Positions 1-12,000 of a DNA stretch of 64,000 bases are shown here, in pieces. The translations under genes and the position numbers were made by a program. The first letter of the stretch is position 1, and each line of letters starts with the position of its first letter. Origin of the DNA: Distichodus sexfasciatus (Eukaryota > Chordata > Actinopteri > Characiformes > Distichodontidae); contig JAVGVS010000557.1 in assembly GCA_032718565.1 (NCBI GenBank), positions 152,311 to 216,310 on the forward strand. The letters run 5' to 3'. Below the pieces are notes generated by a model. It did not search any database and was not told the DNA's origin. It saw only the letters and a program-made list of their open reading frames with translations.

Positions 1-675
1 GCTGCACATTCCCTGGAAATGAAGAAACTTGAGTAAAATTCGAGCGGCGTCTCGTCCTGATCTCGAGTTGAAGTGGTGTTTAACTCAGGTGAGGAGGAAA
101 TGGCTCTTATTCCCTTCCGTCTTATTCACACTCTTTCTGTTGAGTTACAGCATGGGACATGAGAAAGTAATCACTATTGCAATGTAGACGTGGTATAAAT
201 ATTTTAAAAAGGAATATATTCCTGTGTATGTGGTTTTCAGTGTGTGTGTGTGTGTGTGTGCGTGTGTGTGTGCGTGTGTGTGTGTGTGTGTGCGTGTGTG
301 TGTGTGTTTACAGTGAGCAAACATCTGATTAATGACAATAGCTTTTGGGAAAAGGTCTTAGATAAATATTTGCTGATTTAAATGAGATATAAATATATAA
401 ATCATTGTAAATTTGTGTGTGTGTGTACCATGTTTTTATGTGCTTGTGGGGACCTTTTTGGGCCTTTTTGTCCCCTAAAATCGCTTTTATTACAGCTTTT
501 TGGAGACATTTGAGAGGTCCCCATTAAGAAAAATGACTAGAAAATGTGCATGTTTTATTTGAGAACCTAAAAGAGGTAAAAGATGTGCATTTGGTTACTG
601 AGGTTAAGGTCAGGGTTAGGGTTCTAATCTAATCATTATGGGAGTCTATGGAATGCACCCTCAAAGATAGCTGTA

Positions 676-712
<37 letters not shown>

Positions 713-3700
713 GTACGAGAGTGTGCTGCGTAGCTGACCTGTCTTTATGTGATTCTCAAAAGGCTCTGACTGAGTCATAAGTCATAAAACATGAACGCGA
801 GGTCGATATTACACGCTAATCATTCTCCCAGCGGTTAACAAGTAACTCTCAAATGCATTTCCTCCAGAATAAAACTTCTGCACTCGTTCTCTTCCATCAT
901 CATATTCAGAAATAGATTTTAAGAAATAGAGTTCCATTATCTCCTCAAATAAATGATTAAAATATTGATTTTAACGGAATTATTGTTCAGAATTCTTTAG
1001 AATGTAATTTAAAGGTTAAGAAGTAGTGGATGCACTTAGCACTTAGCAGCTTAGCCGCATACTAAAGTCAACTGACAATATATTGCAATTGTAATATTTA
1101 CGATAATACAATATGTAATGAGAATATTTATGCACAATTAATAAGAGGTGTAATGTACATCAATCTTGAAAATGCCAATCGGACATGATAGATATTTGTA
1201 ACCACTTTATTTTGAACTGGACGTCTATTTTTATCAAAAGGGAAGATTAGTTTTCATGTCAAATGATATTTTAGTTGCTTTTTGTGGTTGGATATCAGTG
1301 GAAGTTATTGTATTAAATCAGCACGTGATATTGTCTCATATCAATCTAATCTAAATGGTATCACAGCAGACTTTGTGATATCAGTAGACGGTGAATCGTT
1401 GTCCATAGAATCGTTATGAAAATCAGACCCTCCAGGATTCCGCGCAGTTAAGATTGCTACTATTAATGCAAATTCAGCCAATCTCCGCAAATTCATTACT
1501 GTCATGCAATTTTGACCAATTTCCGCAACATTTTTCACAATTTTTGACCAATCATCGTCATTTCCCACAAAACATGAGCCATGTGTCAGCAAAGTCACTT
1601 CCTTGTTGCGTTTGAAAGATGCAGGTAACGTGTGTGATGAAAACGCCTCACATTGACCTTCAAAAATAACTAAATGATTAATGGTCAATAAAAAGAATAG
1701 TGGTTTTGTTCCCTTCATTTTAGGTAATTGTTAAAGAATCATTTGCTCTCGCAACTTTATTGCAACAAAACGCCTAAAAACACAGCATCTGTCATCACAA
1801 TTTTTTAGAAAAGCTGCCGTAATTCAGGCGTTTTAGTCTGCAACAATCTCAAAAAAGTCCTGTGAAATCCTGTATGGACTATATATTGCTTATTGTACAG
1901 CCCTGCTATTTAATATTCAGAGTTCTGAAATAGAGTGAAACAATGATTTTATACAATACACAATACAAGGAAAGTTAAACCAAGTAATATTAAAATAAAA
2001 TAGATAGATAGCAACAAAACAGCAATTACACAATCATGAAACAAAAATAATATGTGTATGAATTAGGTTTTTGCAAACACAGTCATCATTATAGATCCAG
2101 CTGTTTCTGTTGCTGCAAATTCAGTGTGTTTTGAGGAATAACAGCTGTAATTACAGTTTAAAACACTGTTTATATCCACTCCCTCATCCATTACCGCTGA
2201 ATAATTACACTACACACAGAGGATTGACTAAAGCGTTTCGTTTGTCGTCATTTTCCTCCAACGACTTAATAAAGGTGTTTTTATAGTAGTTTTTGTTCCA
2301 CGCTCTAATCTTAAGTGCTGTTCAATGTTCAAGAGAGAGGAAAGCAAATGTGTACGTGTGTGTGTGTTTTCTGCCTTTGTTTGAGTGTTAAAAGCCGAGT
2401 TGATGATTATATAACAATAAAAGGCATGTAGGTCACCATCAGCGCTTGTTCAAGATCAATGATGCTGGATAATGGTGTCAGGAAATGTTTCGCTAAGTCT
2501 GTAAAAATACCAGAGTGTGTACCGCGTCTGGCTGTGTGTTCGCATGCTGTAAAGATCAAAATCTGACAAGATCACATAAAGGGGCAGTTGGTGGCATTCG
2601 CCCTGTGATCAGAAGGTCATTGGTTCGAATCTCAGGACCGGTAAAGGTACCACTGAGGTGCAGAGGTCACGTTTCGTTGTGGTGCACAGTGTACTGTGGT
2701 GTGTTCACAATGACAAAAAATCACTGTCGAGATGCACGATAAGAGAATTATTGGCTGATGCCGATCTCTGATATTTTCATGGTTACATCTGAAGATACCG
2801 ATAAATGAAGAAGGCAGAGTTGAATGTGTAAAAGCAAGATATTTTGCTCCCCAAAGTTCTACTTCGTGCTTAGAATTTTGGCATAAAAATAGCTCCATAG
2901 TTCTGACTTTCTAACACAGTGCCAAGTCAAGCCGACCTCGGACTTTGGAAATGCCTGGCACAAATGCTGCCTTTCTGACATATAATAAATGTATTATAAA
3001 AATATCATCGGATAATATCGTGCGAATCCAAACATTGGCTGATTTTGGTGACTTAAAACAGCTATTTTTCTTCCGATTCTGATATTACCGTGCATCCTGC
3101 ATGTTGTTGGAAATGTTACTTTTTCTCTCTCTGTAAAATTGCAACGTTTATCATGTCATTAGTGGTTTTAACTGTTATCTATTCTATTAGATGCTTTTTG
3201 CGTTGATGCCATAAGTTGGGTTAATGAGATGATTTAGGTGGATATGTGGATCGGTATAGGTCCGATAACCTGCTCAAACAGTTGGATGCATTTTTCGCGA
3301 TGTAAACACACGCGCTGTGTTAATGAGCGTGCGCATAAGCGCTGTTACTCACAAAAAGCTCCAGTTCATTCAAAATGTTGCCTTTATTACAGACACAAAC
3401 CAGATTTTAGCTGATAAATAACCACAAGAAGTTCTCACATTCTGCCGTTTATTTAGATTTTCCATGGTTTATTCTGGAACGCGCGCCCAACGCACCAACA
3501 ATTTTTGAGAACAAATAATTTACCAGATACGTGTGTGTGTAATTATTACATTGTTTTAGTAGGAAAACAGTATTTAAATCAAGCATTTCCTTAAGCATAA
3601 CAATAATCTCAGTCATGTATTCAGACATTTTAAAGTATTATTGTATGTTTAAAAAAAGACCGTTACTGTAACGGATTTGTATCGGTATCAGCAGATATCC

Positions 3701-4060
3701 AAATGTACAATATCGGTATCGGACATAAAAAAGTGGTATCGGCCCATCTCTAAACTGTATGTATATAGCACAAAGCCATAAGTTAAATCACAGAGAAAAG
3801 TACACACACAGTTTGTGGGAGTGTGTTTTATGTTGTATTATCTTTTTCACACACACTAGAAATGATGTTTTGCCGTGTGCTGTAGTGCTCATACTTTTAA
3901 ACATTTAACTTGTTTTTCAGCATCTTTCTGTCTGATTGCAAATTACCTGTCACTTGACTAGAAATTGTTAAATCTAACCCTAGAAATTGTCAAATTTTTT
4001 AGGCAGTAATAATAGCAGTAGAAATGAGGAACGCAATATACACCGTAGTCATGTTGTGTT
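1..4060. other. Repeat-rich sequence upstream of the PKG gene
   Basis: No gene recognised. Contents: TG microsatellites at about 239-306 and 681-711; a GGGGACC/TTAGGG-containing interspersed repeat at about 405-690 (related to 37890-38200); a repeat at about 1425-1725 that recurs at 39525-39700 and another at 1730-1850 that recurs at 15970-16100; a SINE at about 2581-2727; and hAT-like relics with 'gatcggtatcgg' type sequence between 2727 and 3760. Confidence 0.5.
2581..2727 (+). mobile_element. tRNA-headed SINE (same family)
   Basis: The head carries GGTTCGAATCTC, followed by GGTAAAGGTACCACTGAGGT and the GTTCACAATGACAAAAAATC tail. An internal section found in longer copies is missing. Confidence 0.7.
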
Positions 4061-4069
4061 TATGTTTCA

Positions 4070-5790
4070 GGGTCAAACAATATGAACGAAAGGAAGATAA
4101 GTGGTCGTGCAGTAAATAATACAGTAATGTTACAGTCACCCAACTCAGGCAAAAGTCATGTTTTTACCAAGCACAATACAAGCGAAAGTGACATTTAAAA
4201 TTTATTTAATACAAACAAAAGTCATATTAGTGTTAAGATTCTAAAGACACTACAACAGTATCACAAAAAGTGCAGTACAAACAAAAGTTATGTTACTGGA
4301 CACAAAATTCACATTTAGAAATTACACATACAAATAAAAGTTACTCTTAGAAGTCATGCAGTCTAAGTGAAAGTTACGGTTATATATCACCCAGTACAAA
4401 CAAAAGAGACCTTTATCGGCCATGGAATGCAAACAAAACCACATTTAGACACAAGATACAAACAAGACACATAGCAGTATAAATAAAAGTCAAACAAAAT
4501 AAACGTGTAGAACAAACATAAGTCATAATAGTGAACCAACACTAAAGAAACATCAAGAGCAACATGAAAAACACATAAAACCCATCATTAGGAACCATGC
4601 ACTACAAACAAAAGTCACATTTGGTGATAAAAATACTGCTGTAAAATTAGCAGATTAACTACAAATAATATGTGACCCGATCTGCCATAATGAGTCGGAA
4701 GTTGGCGTTCTATTTATTTAGATACAGGCCAATTATGTTGACAAACATCAAAAATATCGATTCTTCTTTTTTGGTCTTATATGAAAGAAAAGGTCTTCAA
4801 AATTAATCTGGTCTCCAAAAAGAACGGCAGATCGGGTCACATATTGTCATATTTGAGGTCACAATGAACAATAATCATGTTAGACATTTGTTTTTCTGAT
4901 TCCTGCCCTGTTACAGTGAAGTTTAGACATGCGCACAGTGATGTTTTACTACAAGCTGTAATGGACTTTTTAATACCTTAATTTTAGTTATAAAATTGTT
5001 TATATTACACGCCATGCTCCACCCTCAGAGGCCAAAATTAGCAGAATATTGTGTAAGATTTTAACTACCTTCACTTCATTTAGTCTATAGGTTTTATTGC
5101 AACAGAGTTGTTTTTCAGGGTAATGGAAGAAGGGAGGGAGGGTCGATATTCAGAGTGCCCCCTGCTGTTTTGGAGTGTGCATTATTAATGTAACGTTTAG
5201 ACTCCCGCTGTTCAAGAAGCTCGAAACTGCTTCAGTCATTACCACCTTGCACTTAATATCACTTCATATCTTGTCTTCACGTCTTCATTTTCTGCTGAGA
5301 TTGTGCTGTGGAAGTTGACTGACTAATGTGCATGCATTAACATTTTTATTATATTATTATACTTATATAGAAATCGTGCAATTCAAATAAAAGTTGCGTT
5401 TAGAAATCACGGAATATAAGCGAAACTAAGTTTTAGATGTCACAATGCAAACAAAAGTCATGTTTAGAAATCATGTAATACAAACAAAAGTAATATTTAG
5501 AAGTCATACGCTGCAAACAAAAATCACATCTAGAAATAATGCAATATTTATAAATGTCGTGCCTAGAAGTTACACAAAACAAATGAAAACCACATTTAGG
5601 AGCCCCACAGTGTAAACAAACGTCACATGTAGACGTAGTGCAAAACAAACAAAAGTTACATTTAAGGACAATGCAGAACAAATACATTCACATTTAGGGA
5701 TTACTAGACGCAAACAAGACATGCTAGGGGTCACACAATATGCAAAAAGTTATGCAACACAAAGAAAAATCACCTTTAGAAGCAAACGAA
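4070..5790. repeat. Degenerate 33-bp tandem repeat array
   Basis: Units close to TACAAACAAAAGTCACATTT followed by AGAAATCATGCAA repeat with exact 33-base period between about 5433 and 5700 and loosely from 4070 to 4660. The middle (4850-5370) is non-repetitive and 4667-4845 is a MITE. The array ends just before the PKG promoter region. The period is clearest when the minus strand is read as protein, where an 11-residue pattern recurs. Confidence 0.7.
4667..4845. mobile_element. Short MITE with perfect 20-bp terminal inverted repeats
   Basis: Left end AATATGTGACCCGATCTGCC and its exact reverse complement at 4826-4845. The element is 179 bp with no coding capacity. A truncated inverted copy lies at about 19398-19558. 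The ATATGTGAC terminus is shared with the larger MITE family at 20755-21382. Confidence 0.8.
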
Positions 5791-5890
5791 ACTCCTGATT
5801 AGTGCTCCAGTAATATTAAAAACAACTCATAATACATTGCATAATACATATAGGCACGGATACAGTACAAATATAAAGGTTATAAAGGTA

Positions 5891-5898
5891 TATAAATA
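5891..5898 (+). promoter_or_regulatory. prkg3: Candidate TATA box for the PKG gene
   Basis: TATAAATA lies 148 bases before the ATG and about 30 bases before a plausible start of transcription near 5920. The alternative is that TTTTCCAG at 5911-5918 is a splice acceptor and the first exon lies further upstream; the sequence alone does not separate these. Confidence 0.35.
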
Positions 5899-5928
5899 TC
5901 TTCCTTGTCTTTTTCCAGACTCTTCAAA

Positions 5929-6020
5929 ATGATCTCACCCTCGAAATTTCCCACATTTACTGACGGCTTCGCATGTTAACGGGAAAGTTTTTAAAACTGA
6001 GGAAGTTTGAAGATATTTAA
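5929..6020 (+). promoter_or_regulatory. prkg3: Two overlapping upstream ORFs in the PKG leader
   Basis: If the leader begins near 5919, it contains ATG at 5929 (16 codons, stop at 5977-5979) and ATG at 5973 (15 codons, stop at 6018-6020). They overlap in different frames and both end before the main ATG at 6039. Such arrangements often lower translation of the main frame. Whether this stretch is transcribed is inferred. Confidence 0.4.
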
Positions 6021-6038
6021 GATATTTTGGGGACAGAC

Positions 6039-8003
6039 ATGGAGGCCAAGCTGATGGAGCTCCGGCAAAAACTGGAGAAACAATGTCAAATCAACCAGGA
6101 GCTGCAGAATCAAAACCGGGACCTGGGTAAGAGATGGAAATAATATGAATAATAAAACATTAAAATGTCTCATTTCAGACAACTAACGTTCAAAGAGGAC
6201 TAATCAATATCATCATTATAATTAATGAACAGGAACATGAATATGATTTATGTATTATTTTTTGTTTTTTGAAATAATGCATATGTTTAAGATAACTGGA
6301 GGAAGGAAACACAACACAAACAATAGTATGTTATTAAAGGGACAAAGTTATTATAAAAGTATTTTTAAATAAGAATTTAAAAAAAATCTATATTTGACTT
6401 GGGTAAGATTATGTCAGTTACAGATTCTGATTGTGGGTTTTGATTAATTTTTGCAGCTCTAGGACTCATTAAATTTTCTACTTTTTCATGTACATTTTTT
6501 TTTTAAATCCGCAAAATCATAGCTTTAACAAATAATGCTTTTGTAAATTGATATGAGTGATGCTGCTGTATTAATGCATATCTCCTTTCACTGAATTTCT
6601 CCAGAGAAGAGGTTGAAGGAGAAGGAGGAGATTGTGGAGGAGCTGCTGAGTCGCTTCACTGAGCTGAGTGTGTTTTTGGCCTTAGATCTCACCTTTCATT
6701 TGTCAGATATTGGGGTCTTTGTGAAGACAATTTGTAGTCTGGGAAAAAGTCAATTTGGCTACAGAGGTTAAGGTTAAGGTTAGGGTTAGAGTAGGGGTTA
6801 GATTAGGGTTCTTGCTTTTTTAAATAGAATTTAACAATAATCGTGTAATTATGTGTTTGCGGTGAGCGTTCACATATTGTTACTTTTATTCCACACACTT
6901 TTTCTGCCCGATCCTCCTACAGTTTTTGTTCTAGAAACTTTATTCCAATTCCACAATGTGCAGCCTATCGCGGTGTGGGGTTCTTGTCTACACGTTTTTG
7001 ATATGTGCACTCGTTCACGAGTTCTGTCCGTTTTTTGGACGTTTTTACCTCATAGACTAACATGGCGCTCAAATTTCGATGCTTTACTTCACGGCCGCTG
7101 CTCTTCATAAAACCACCAAATTCGACCTGATTCGAGGGCCCATGAGCCTCTACGCATATCTGTAACCGCCATGACCCGCACTCTTCTTTTTCATCTTTTT
7201 TTCTGTTGTTTATTTTTCCCCATAGAACTTCATTTGTTTTCTCCCATTAAGAATACACATGATTTGGGACTCGAAAGCTTTCCTTTATGTTTTCACACAA
7301 CAGTCAATGCAGTTATTACATCACCTCAGACCACCACACTGAACACACGCCTCAATCTGTTTCCACCCACACTCGTCTTTTTCTTACTTTTATCGCCCCT
7401 CGTTCTTTCCCCATTCATTTCAATGCATTTTAATCGAGGTCTTTCTACTCGGACAGTTTTCATGTCACAGCTACAAAACTTGAGCAAATCGCATTGGCGT
7501 TTTCTTGCGGAAATGCAGCTCTAGTTACCATTTTCAATCTTGTAAACTAGATTTTCATTTATATAAGGGTATTAATCAGGATCTTTTAGGGAGAATTAGC
7601 TGCTGGACAATTCCAGATAGACAAAAATTAAATCCAGTTTTTGAAAGGAATATGATTCTTGCTTCTTCTTCTTCTTTCGACTTCTTCAGTTGCCAAGTGT
7701 CGCCAGAAAATGCCAAATATATTCCTATATTGTCATTTTTGCCATTTGGGAACTGGTTTTATAATTGGAAATGTTTTCAAATTTGCATGAACTCAAGAAA
7801 ATGTGAGATCACTTCATACTTGGTGGTAAACAATTTATGGGTTGACTATGTGAGTGTGTTGGCATTTAACTAGATGGTTCATCTTCGAGGGAATCTCATG
7901 ATGGAGTGCAGGAGGTCCGGCAAAGCAGGGCGGCGATCATGGCTTCCGAGCCAATCCCAGAAGATCTGGAATTATCCACTCCCAAAGTCAAAAAGACGGC
8001 CAG
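6039..8003 (+). other. prkg3: PKG exons 1-3: dimerisation coiled coil and pseudosubstrate
   Basis: Three exons (6039-6126, 6605-6669, 7912-8003) encode residues 1-81. Residues 1-51 are rich in Glu, Lys, Leu and Gln with leucines in heptad-like spacing, as in the leucine-zipper dimerisation region of other PKGs. Exon 3 opens with EVRQSRAAIMASEP (residues 52-65). This matches in layout the autoinhibitory site of PKG1, where a basic stretch is followed by a small hydrophobic pseudosubstrate residue and then SEP or AEP. Exon 2 has a non-ideal donor: GT at 6670-6671 is the choice that keeps phase 0 with exon 3, while GT at 6668 would not. A transcript would settle that edge. Confidence 0.8.
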
Positions 8004-8955
8004 GTAACGAGCCTCAATTAGTTGATAGCGTAACAGTTAGGTTGTTGGCCTCGTGATCTGCAGGTCGTCGGTTCAAGTCCCAGATCGGTACTCCAGAGAC
8101 TCCTGAACCCACAAGAGTTTCAGTATTGTAATCAAACCTATTTATGTGATTCAAGTGTTGAAGAAGAGGCAAAAAGAGGCAGAACTCACATAAATACTAC
8201 ATGCAAGGAGACTGTGTTGTTAAGCCAGAAGGGAATAATATTATTAGTAATCTGTAAAGGGAAAGGGTCGGCACGTTGGTGCAGTGGTTAGCGCTGCCGC
8301 CTTACAGCAAGAAGGTCCGGGTTCCTGGGTTCGATCGTTACAGTAATGTGAGTAGCAGGCATAGATTACTTGCTATAATTTGTACTAATTTGTAATTCAT
8401 TACTTCCACCCCTGGTGATGTGTGTGTGTGCTGCAGTGAGAGAGCTCAGATTATGAAGGCAATGGGGAAGAACGACTTCCTGAGCCGTCTGGATGAAGAG
8501 CAGATCAGCATGATGGTAGAACTCCTCACATCGCTCGACCGTTGCCCCGGAGACGAGATCATCACCGAGGGAACCGAGGGCGACAGCCTCTACATCGTCG
8601 CAGGTGTGCGTGTGTGAGAGAGAGAGAGTGATAGAGGGAGAATGAAAAGGGAGTGCAGATGGAAGTTGGCAAGAGGGTGAGAGAGAGAGATGGAGAGAGT
8701 GTCAAGAGAAAGAGGGAGGAGAGAATGAGAGAGAGAGAAAGAGGGTCGGGAGAGATGGAGAAGAGGACAGAAAGAGACAAATGGATGGATGTGGAGAGAG
8801 GTAGAGTGAGTGGTAACAATAGAGTCTAACACATATTAAACAGACAAATGAGACACAGAGGTTGATGGATGGATTGATTGATGGATTGATAGAAGACAAA
8901 GAGAAAGAAAGACAGGCAGAGAGAGAATGTGGAAAGGTAAAGTGTCAGACACAGC

Positions 8956-9025
<70 letters not shown>

Positions 9026-12000
9026 GGATGGATGGATGTGTTTTTCATTCCTCTTCATTTTCTCCAGCCGGAGAGCTGCAAGTGACCCAGGCAGGACGAC
9101 ATTTGCGAACTCTGACCTCAGGAGATGTTTTTGGAGAGCTCGCCATCCTATACAACTGCAGACGCACCGCCTCAGTCAAAGGTCAGCTCTAAAAACCTCA
9201 CTCAACACGTCACACATTAACACTCTCCAAACTGCCCTCCTCCACCATACTGCAGCTTACTCAGTGGTACCTTTTACTGGCCTGGGACTTGAACCGGCGA
9301 CCTTCTGATCAACTTCCTAACTGTTACACTACTGTTTAAGTGGATGCAAAGAAATTTTATTGTATATTCATGTAACGACAAAAGAATCTTCTTCAGTCTT
9401 TTTCAAATAAGTGATAAAAACCTGTGGTGCGCAAAAACTTTTGAAAAGTACTGTTCGCTTATGGTTGTGTGGTGGTTAGTGCTGTCACCTCACAGCGAGA
9501 AGATCCTGGGTTCGATCACCAGGTCGGCCGTAGAGCCTTTCTGTTTGCATGCTCTCGCTGCTTTCGCGTGGGTTTCCTCTGGGTGGGTTTCTCCAGACGC
9601 TCTGGTTTCCTCCCACAGTCCAAAAATATGCAGTTTAAGTTGATTGGTGACCCTAATTTGGCCCCATAAGGTATGTATGTGAGTGTGTTTAGTGTGTGTG
9701 TATGTGTGTGTGTGCCCTGTGGTGTGTTGGTGGCCGCCCAGGATTGGTCCCCGCCCCACGCCCGATGTCCCGGGATAGGCTCTGGTCCCCACAACCCTGA
9801 TAGGGATTAAGTGGTCAAAATTTACACTTTGTAAAACTCTGCCCCCATCAGTCGCAGAAGGGAATTGCAAGATTGAAGCAGGATGTAGTATGCTAGTAAT
9901 TATTTATTTCTAAATCTTTCCTGAAGAGAATTTGCACTAGAGCAACATAACACAGAAAATCTGTCTCTCTCTCTCTCTCTAATCTGTCTCTCTACTGATC
10001 TTTTATTTGTTCAATGTCCAGCGGTGACAGCGGTCAGGTTGTGGTGTATCGAGAGGCAAACGTACAGAAGCATCATGACCAGCAAATCCAAAAAGAAACG
10101 AGAGCAGCTGATGGGCTTCCTAAAGACGTGAGATCTTCTTCTTAATCTCTTCTCTCTTCATAAGCACTCCAATTGTTCATTTGTGTTTCCCCTAGATTCT
10201 TACACATCACAATGCAGACACAGAAATATGTACTGTATGTATATTTATAGAGAGTTGTGAACCTTCACTGGTTTCACTATTTGATTACGATTATTAGGTC
10301 AACGATTCGATTCAAAGCAATATCTCGATGCATTAAGATGCAGCCTATAAATTTATTTCAATAAATGTGGAAAAACTAATTGCAATGTAAGAAACTGCAT
10401 GCAGATTGTGCATAGATCGCAGCTCATGCTCTCATAGTTACTACCTGGATGTTCTTGTTTCTGTAGCCAGAAAATCACCAAGCATTGTCATTATGATATA
10501 ATCCAGGGGTTTTCAGCTGCTTCGGTCCCAGGGACCACCACTCAGGCTAAGCAGTATGAGTGTGCGGGGGTGTTTTTTATGTATTACTTTTTACATATTT
10601 GCATTCAGTGCATTATTCATAAAGATGCCCAAATCATCTGGAAATGGAATAATTTTAAAAAGTGATTTCAGTAGTGAAAGTGGATTGCATGTCACGGACC
10701 ACCTGCAATACCCGATGGGCGGTGGAACGCCAGTTGAAAACCTCCATTATAATCAATTATTCAATTATTATATGATTATGTGATTAATTTCAACACACCT
10801 TATATATAGCATAAAACACACAGTAAAAAAGAGACCTCTAACTTTGGCAAATACTACATTTCCATTCAGAATTAAATTAGCAACAAAGTGATTATTATGT
10901 TCACCACACTGATATTTTAAAGTTGTCATGTATGGTTAATAATAAAAATGTTTGTGATCATTTTAATTTCACAACGTATTTTGGTGAACAATATAAGAAT
11001 TACTGCTGCAATTTATAACCTGAATGCAATAGTCAAAGAAAATTGAGCTCAAAGTAACAGAGTTCCCTTTTGGACTTTTTAGTAGAAAACTCAAGTTTTG
11101 CTCAAGTTTGAGTGAGACGTTGCTGTCACTTGCATAATTATTAATGATATGATTGAACGTCTCCTTTCTTCTAGTGCTCAAACTTTAAAATCCCTGAGTG
11201 ATGAGCAACTCTCCAAAATCATCGACTCTATGGAGGAGGTAAATGTTATTTCACTGAAAAAAGGGAATGTGCCTTTATTAAGTTAACTAAAATGAATCAC
11301 ATGGATTCGACTTAATATTTTAACATTTCCACTGAAAATGTGATTTTACTGTGTTAAGTCAAAACAAAACGCATCAAATAACGCAAAGGAATAAGGACAG
11401 CCTAACTCAAATGATTCATGTGGAACCAATGTCCATTATTCAATCAAGTAAATCCAATGAATCTTTTTTTCAGTGTTGAGTGATTATTTTGTATTGTATT
11501 TTAGCAGTCACACAATTCTTCCAAGAATTTGCCCGGCTAATTTGGCTAGCAATTACTTATTATAACCCAATTAACACAAAAAGGCTCAAAATATTTGCTC
11601 CGAGTGCAAGCTTTGTAGAAGCAAGTTAGACCTTCTTAATCACAATGGAATCATAGTTTATGTTAATCTAAATGAAACTGACCAGTAGGACTTTAATGTT
11701 TTTGTCCGCTTACAGGTGAAGTTTCAGGACAATGAGGTGATTGTACGTGAAGGTGCTGAAGGAGACACGTTTTACATCATCCTCAAGGGAGAGGTGAGGC
11801 TGCCATCTTGTAACAATTTGTTTAAATTACCCTATTCTATGTGCCTTATTTGTTCTTTGTTCCTTGTTCTTTGCACTGTTAAAACTGGAGTCTCGTCTCG
11901 CTGTGTACTTGTGCAGTATATAGCAGAAATGACAAAGTTTACTTTGACTTCGACTAAAAATGTGCTGCTTTGCCTCTGTTTTGTGCCTTGCTTGGACCCC

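Larger units (their letters stand above)
8437..10127 (+). other. prkg3: PKG exons 4-6: cyclic-nucleotide-binding domain A
   Basis: Exons 8437-8603, 9068-9181 and 10022-10127 encode about residues 82-210. The phosphate-binding cassette reads FGELAILYNCRRTAS (residues 159-173), the canonical PKG signature. The Arg-Thr pair (R170, T171) is present; that threonine is the residue linked to cGMP over cAMP preference in PKG1, so cGMP selectivity is expected. The helix after the cassette (RLWCIERQTYRSIM) matches the usual lid region. No residue typical of site A appears missing. Confidence 0.9.

Noticed and set aside
600..640. Telomere repeat (GGTTAAGG...GGGTTAGGGTT)
   Set aside because: The few units are part of an interspersed repeat also seen at 37890-38200 and partly near 6770.
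1341..1718. 125-codon minus-strand open frame
   Set aside because: The underlying sequence recurs at 39525-39700 with frame-breaking differences, so it is a dispersed repeat without evidence of coding.
2632..2652. tRNA gene at the B-box-like motif
   Set aside because: No complete cloverleaf; the motif is the head of a SINE repeated many times in the window.
7171..7873. Two overlapping + strand open frames in the PKG intron
   Set aside because: Low-complexity Phe/Leu-rich translation inside an intron, no recognisable domain, no splice support.
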